A stretch of DNA of 14,242 nucleotides from JAYFNU01 sp034933305 (lineage in GTDB: Bacteria > Bacillota > Clostridia > Oscillospirales > Ruminococcaceae). Of this stretch, positions 13,765 through 14,242 are shown piece by piece. The position numbers and the translations under genes were made by a program. Location of the stretch: NCBI GenBank assembly GCA_034933305.1, contig JAYFNU010000028.1:1-14242 (forward strand). The letters run 5' to 3'. Position 1 is the first letter of the stretch; every line of letters starts with the position of its first letter. The notes beneath the pieces are model-generated. The model did not search any database. It saw only the letters and a program-made list of their open reading frames with translations, and was not told where the DNA came from.

Positions 13765-14198
13765 GAAAATTCCTCCCGGGCGACCGCGCCCTGTTCCTTT
13801 CGCTGCAGCGCGCCTTTTACGCTTCCCCGGCGGTGCTCTCGCCCGTCCCCGACGCGTATTTCGACCGCAACTTTGACGAGCTGATGCGCTCGGACGTCTA
13901 CATGGAAGGGTATCTGCTCGAGGACGGCGGCGCTCCCGCGGGCTATGCGCTCGTCTCGAAATCCTGGTCGCCCGAGGCGGCCGGCCCCGTCGCCTGGATC
14001 GAGGAGCTGTACATCCTGCCCGAATTCCAGGGAAGGGGCCTCGGCAGCGCCTTTTTGCAGGCGTTCGAGCGCGACAGCGCGGGCCGCTACGCCCGCATCC
14101 GCCTCGAGGTCGAGCGGGAAAACGACGGCGCGTCGCGCCTCTACGAGCGGCTGGGTTTCGACAGGCTCGCCTACGACCAGCTGTACAAGGATTTCTGA
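13761..14198 (+). CDS. GNAT family N-acetyltransferase, coupled to rnfB
   Basis: A 145-residue protein of the acetyl-CoA-dependent GNAT fold. Motif A is LYILPEFQGRGLGSAFLQAF, with the acetyl-CoA pyrophosphate loop QGRGLG. Motif B is SRLYERLGFDRL near the C-terminus. The start is GTG at 13761 within the rnfB stop (GTGA overlap). A longer open frame upstream lies out of frame inside rnfB and is not coding. GAGG about 8 nt upstream could serve as ribosome site. The substrate is unknown; the domain resembles ribosomal-protein or small-molecule acetyltransferases. Coupling to rnfB suggests co-expression with the Rnf complex, not necessarily a joint function. No terminator is visible in the 44 nt left. 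Confidence 0.85.
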   Translation: MRKFLPGDRALFLSLQRAFYASPAVLSPVPDAYFDRNFDELMRSDVYMEGYLLEDGGAPAGYALVSKSWSPEAAGPVAWIEELYILPEFQGRGLGSAFLQAFERDSAGRYARIRLEVERENDGASRLYERLGFDRLAYDQLYKDF

Positions 14199-14242
14199 GC
14201 GGAAAAATTTCATCGTGCCGCCAGAGGGGCGCCGCATCCGCG

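Noticed and set aside
14199..14242. Possible terminator or new gene after the acetyltransferase.
   Set aside because: Only 44 nt remain; no stem with a T run and no supported start is visible.
970..14242. CRISPR arrays, tRNA or rRNA genes, insertion sequences, integrase or phage genes.
   Set aside because: None seen. The only tandem repeats are the two in-frame 42-nt repeats and the short cysteine-codon repeat in rnfE.

Overview
The window reads as chromosomal DNA of a high-G+C, anaerobic, Gram-positive-type bacterium, most likely of the Clostridia. The reasons are the gene order rnfC-D-G-E-A-B, a clostridial-type RnfB rich in ferredoxin motifs, the GlpA-like / FAD oxidoreductase / DUF1667 trio, an ECF transporter S component, a DUF4358 lipoprotein, and strong AAGGAG ribosome-binding sites. 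The genus cannot be named from sequence alone. Coding density is high, many genes overlap by 1 or 4 nt, and no gap exceeds about 255 nt. I see no rRNA, tRNA, CRISPR array, insertion sequence or phage gene.

Layout. (1) Positions 1-969 hold the 3' part of aspS, closed by a strong hairpin terminator at 994-1027 that lies between convergent genes. (2) Positions 1043-4900, minus strand, hold a four-gene operon. It starts from an extended -10 promoter at about 4968-4997 and encodes an unknown four-helix membrane protein, a GlpA-like FAD/[2Fe-2S] glycerol-3-phosphate dehydrogenase, a second FAD/NAD oxidoreductase and a small cysteine-rich DUF1667 protein. All three junctions overlap. (3) Positions 5020-6161, minus strand, hold an ECF S component overlapping trmL (tRNA wobble 2'-O-methyltransferase). 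(4) Positions 6241-7521, plus strand, hold a 62-aa membrane protein, a DUF4358 lipoprotein with a clear promoter and a GTG start, two hairpin/T-run elements, and a glutaredoxin-like protein. (5) Positions 7521-14198, plus strand, hold a family 2 glycosyltransferase, then rnfCDGEAB, then a GNAT acetyltransferase translationally coupled to rnfB.

The Rnf complex couples electron transfer between ferredoxin and NAD to ion movement across the membrane. Here all six subunits are present with their expected cofactor motifs. RnfC and RnfB carry the cytoplasmic flavin/NADH and Fe-S sites. RnfA and RnfE carry the cysteine pair expected for the intramembrane cluster. RnfD and RnfG carry covalent-FMN threonines on the outer face.

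The most unusual feature is in the tails of three Rnf subunits. RnfD has an extra C-terminal transmembrane helix and a Ser/Ala/Thr-rich tail. RnfG has a similar tail after its FMN-binding domain. Each tail holds four copies of D-x-x-S-[S/G]-A-T, the same pattern as that subunit's own covalent FMN attachment site (D149-VLSSAT in RnfD, D145-VLSGAT in RnfG). In both genes part of the tail is a 42-nt/14-residue tandem repeat, but the repeat DNA differs between the genes and the outer motif copies use different codons. This points to selection on the protein motif. I infer that the tails may be substrates of the flavin transferase ApbE and could carry up to eight extra FMNs outside the membrane. 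In addition, RnfE ends in a cytoplasmic tail with five cysteines at exact three-residue spacing (C211, 214, 217, 220, 223). Together these look like a Rnf complex with added redox tails, a hypothesis that protein chemistry can test.
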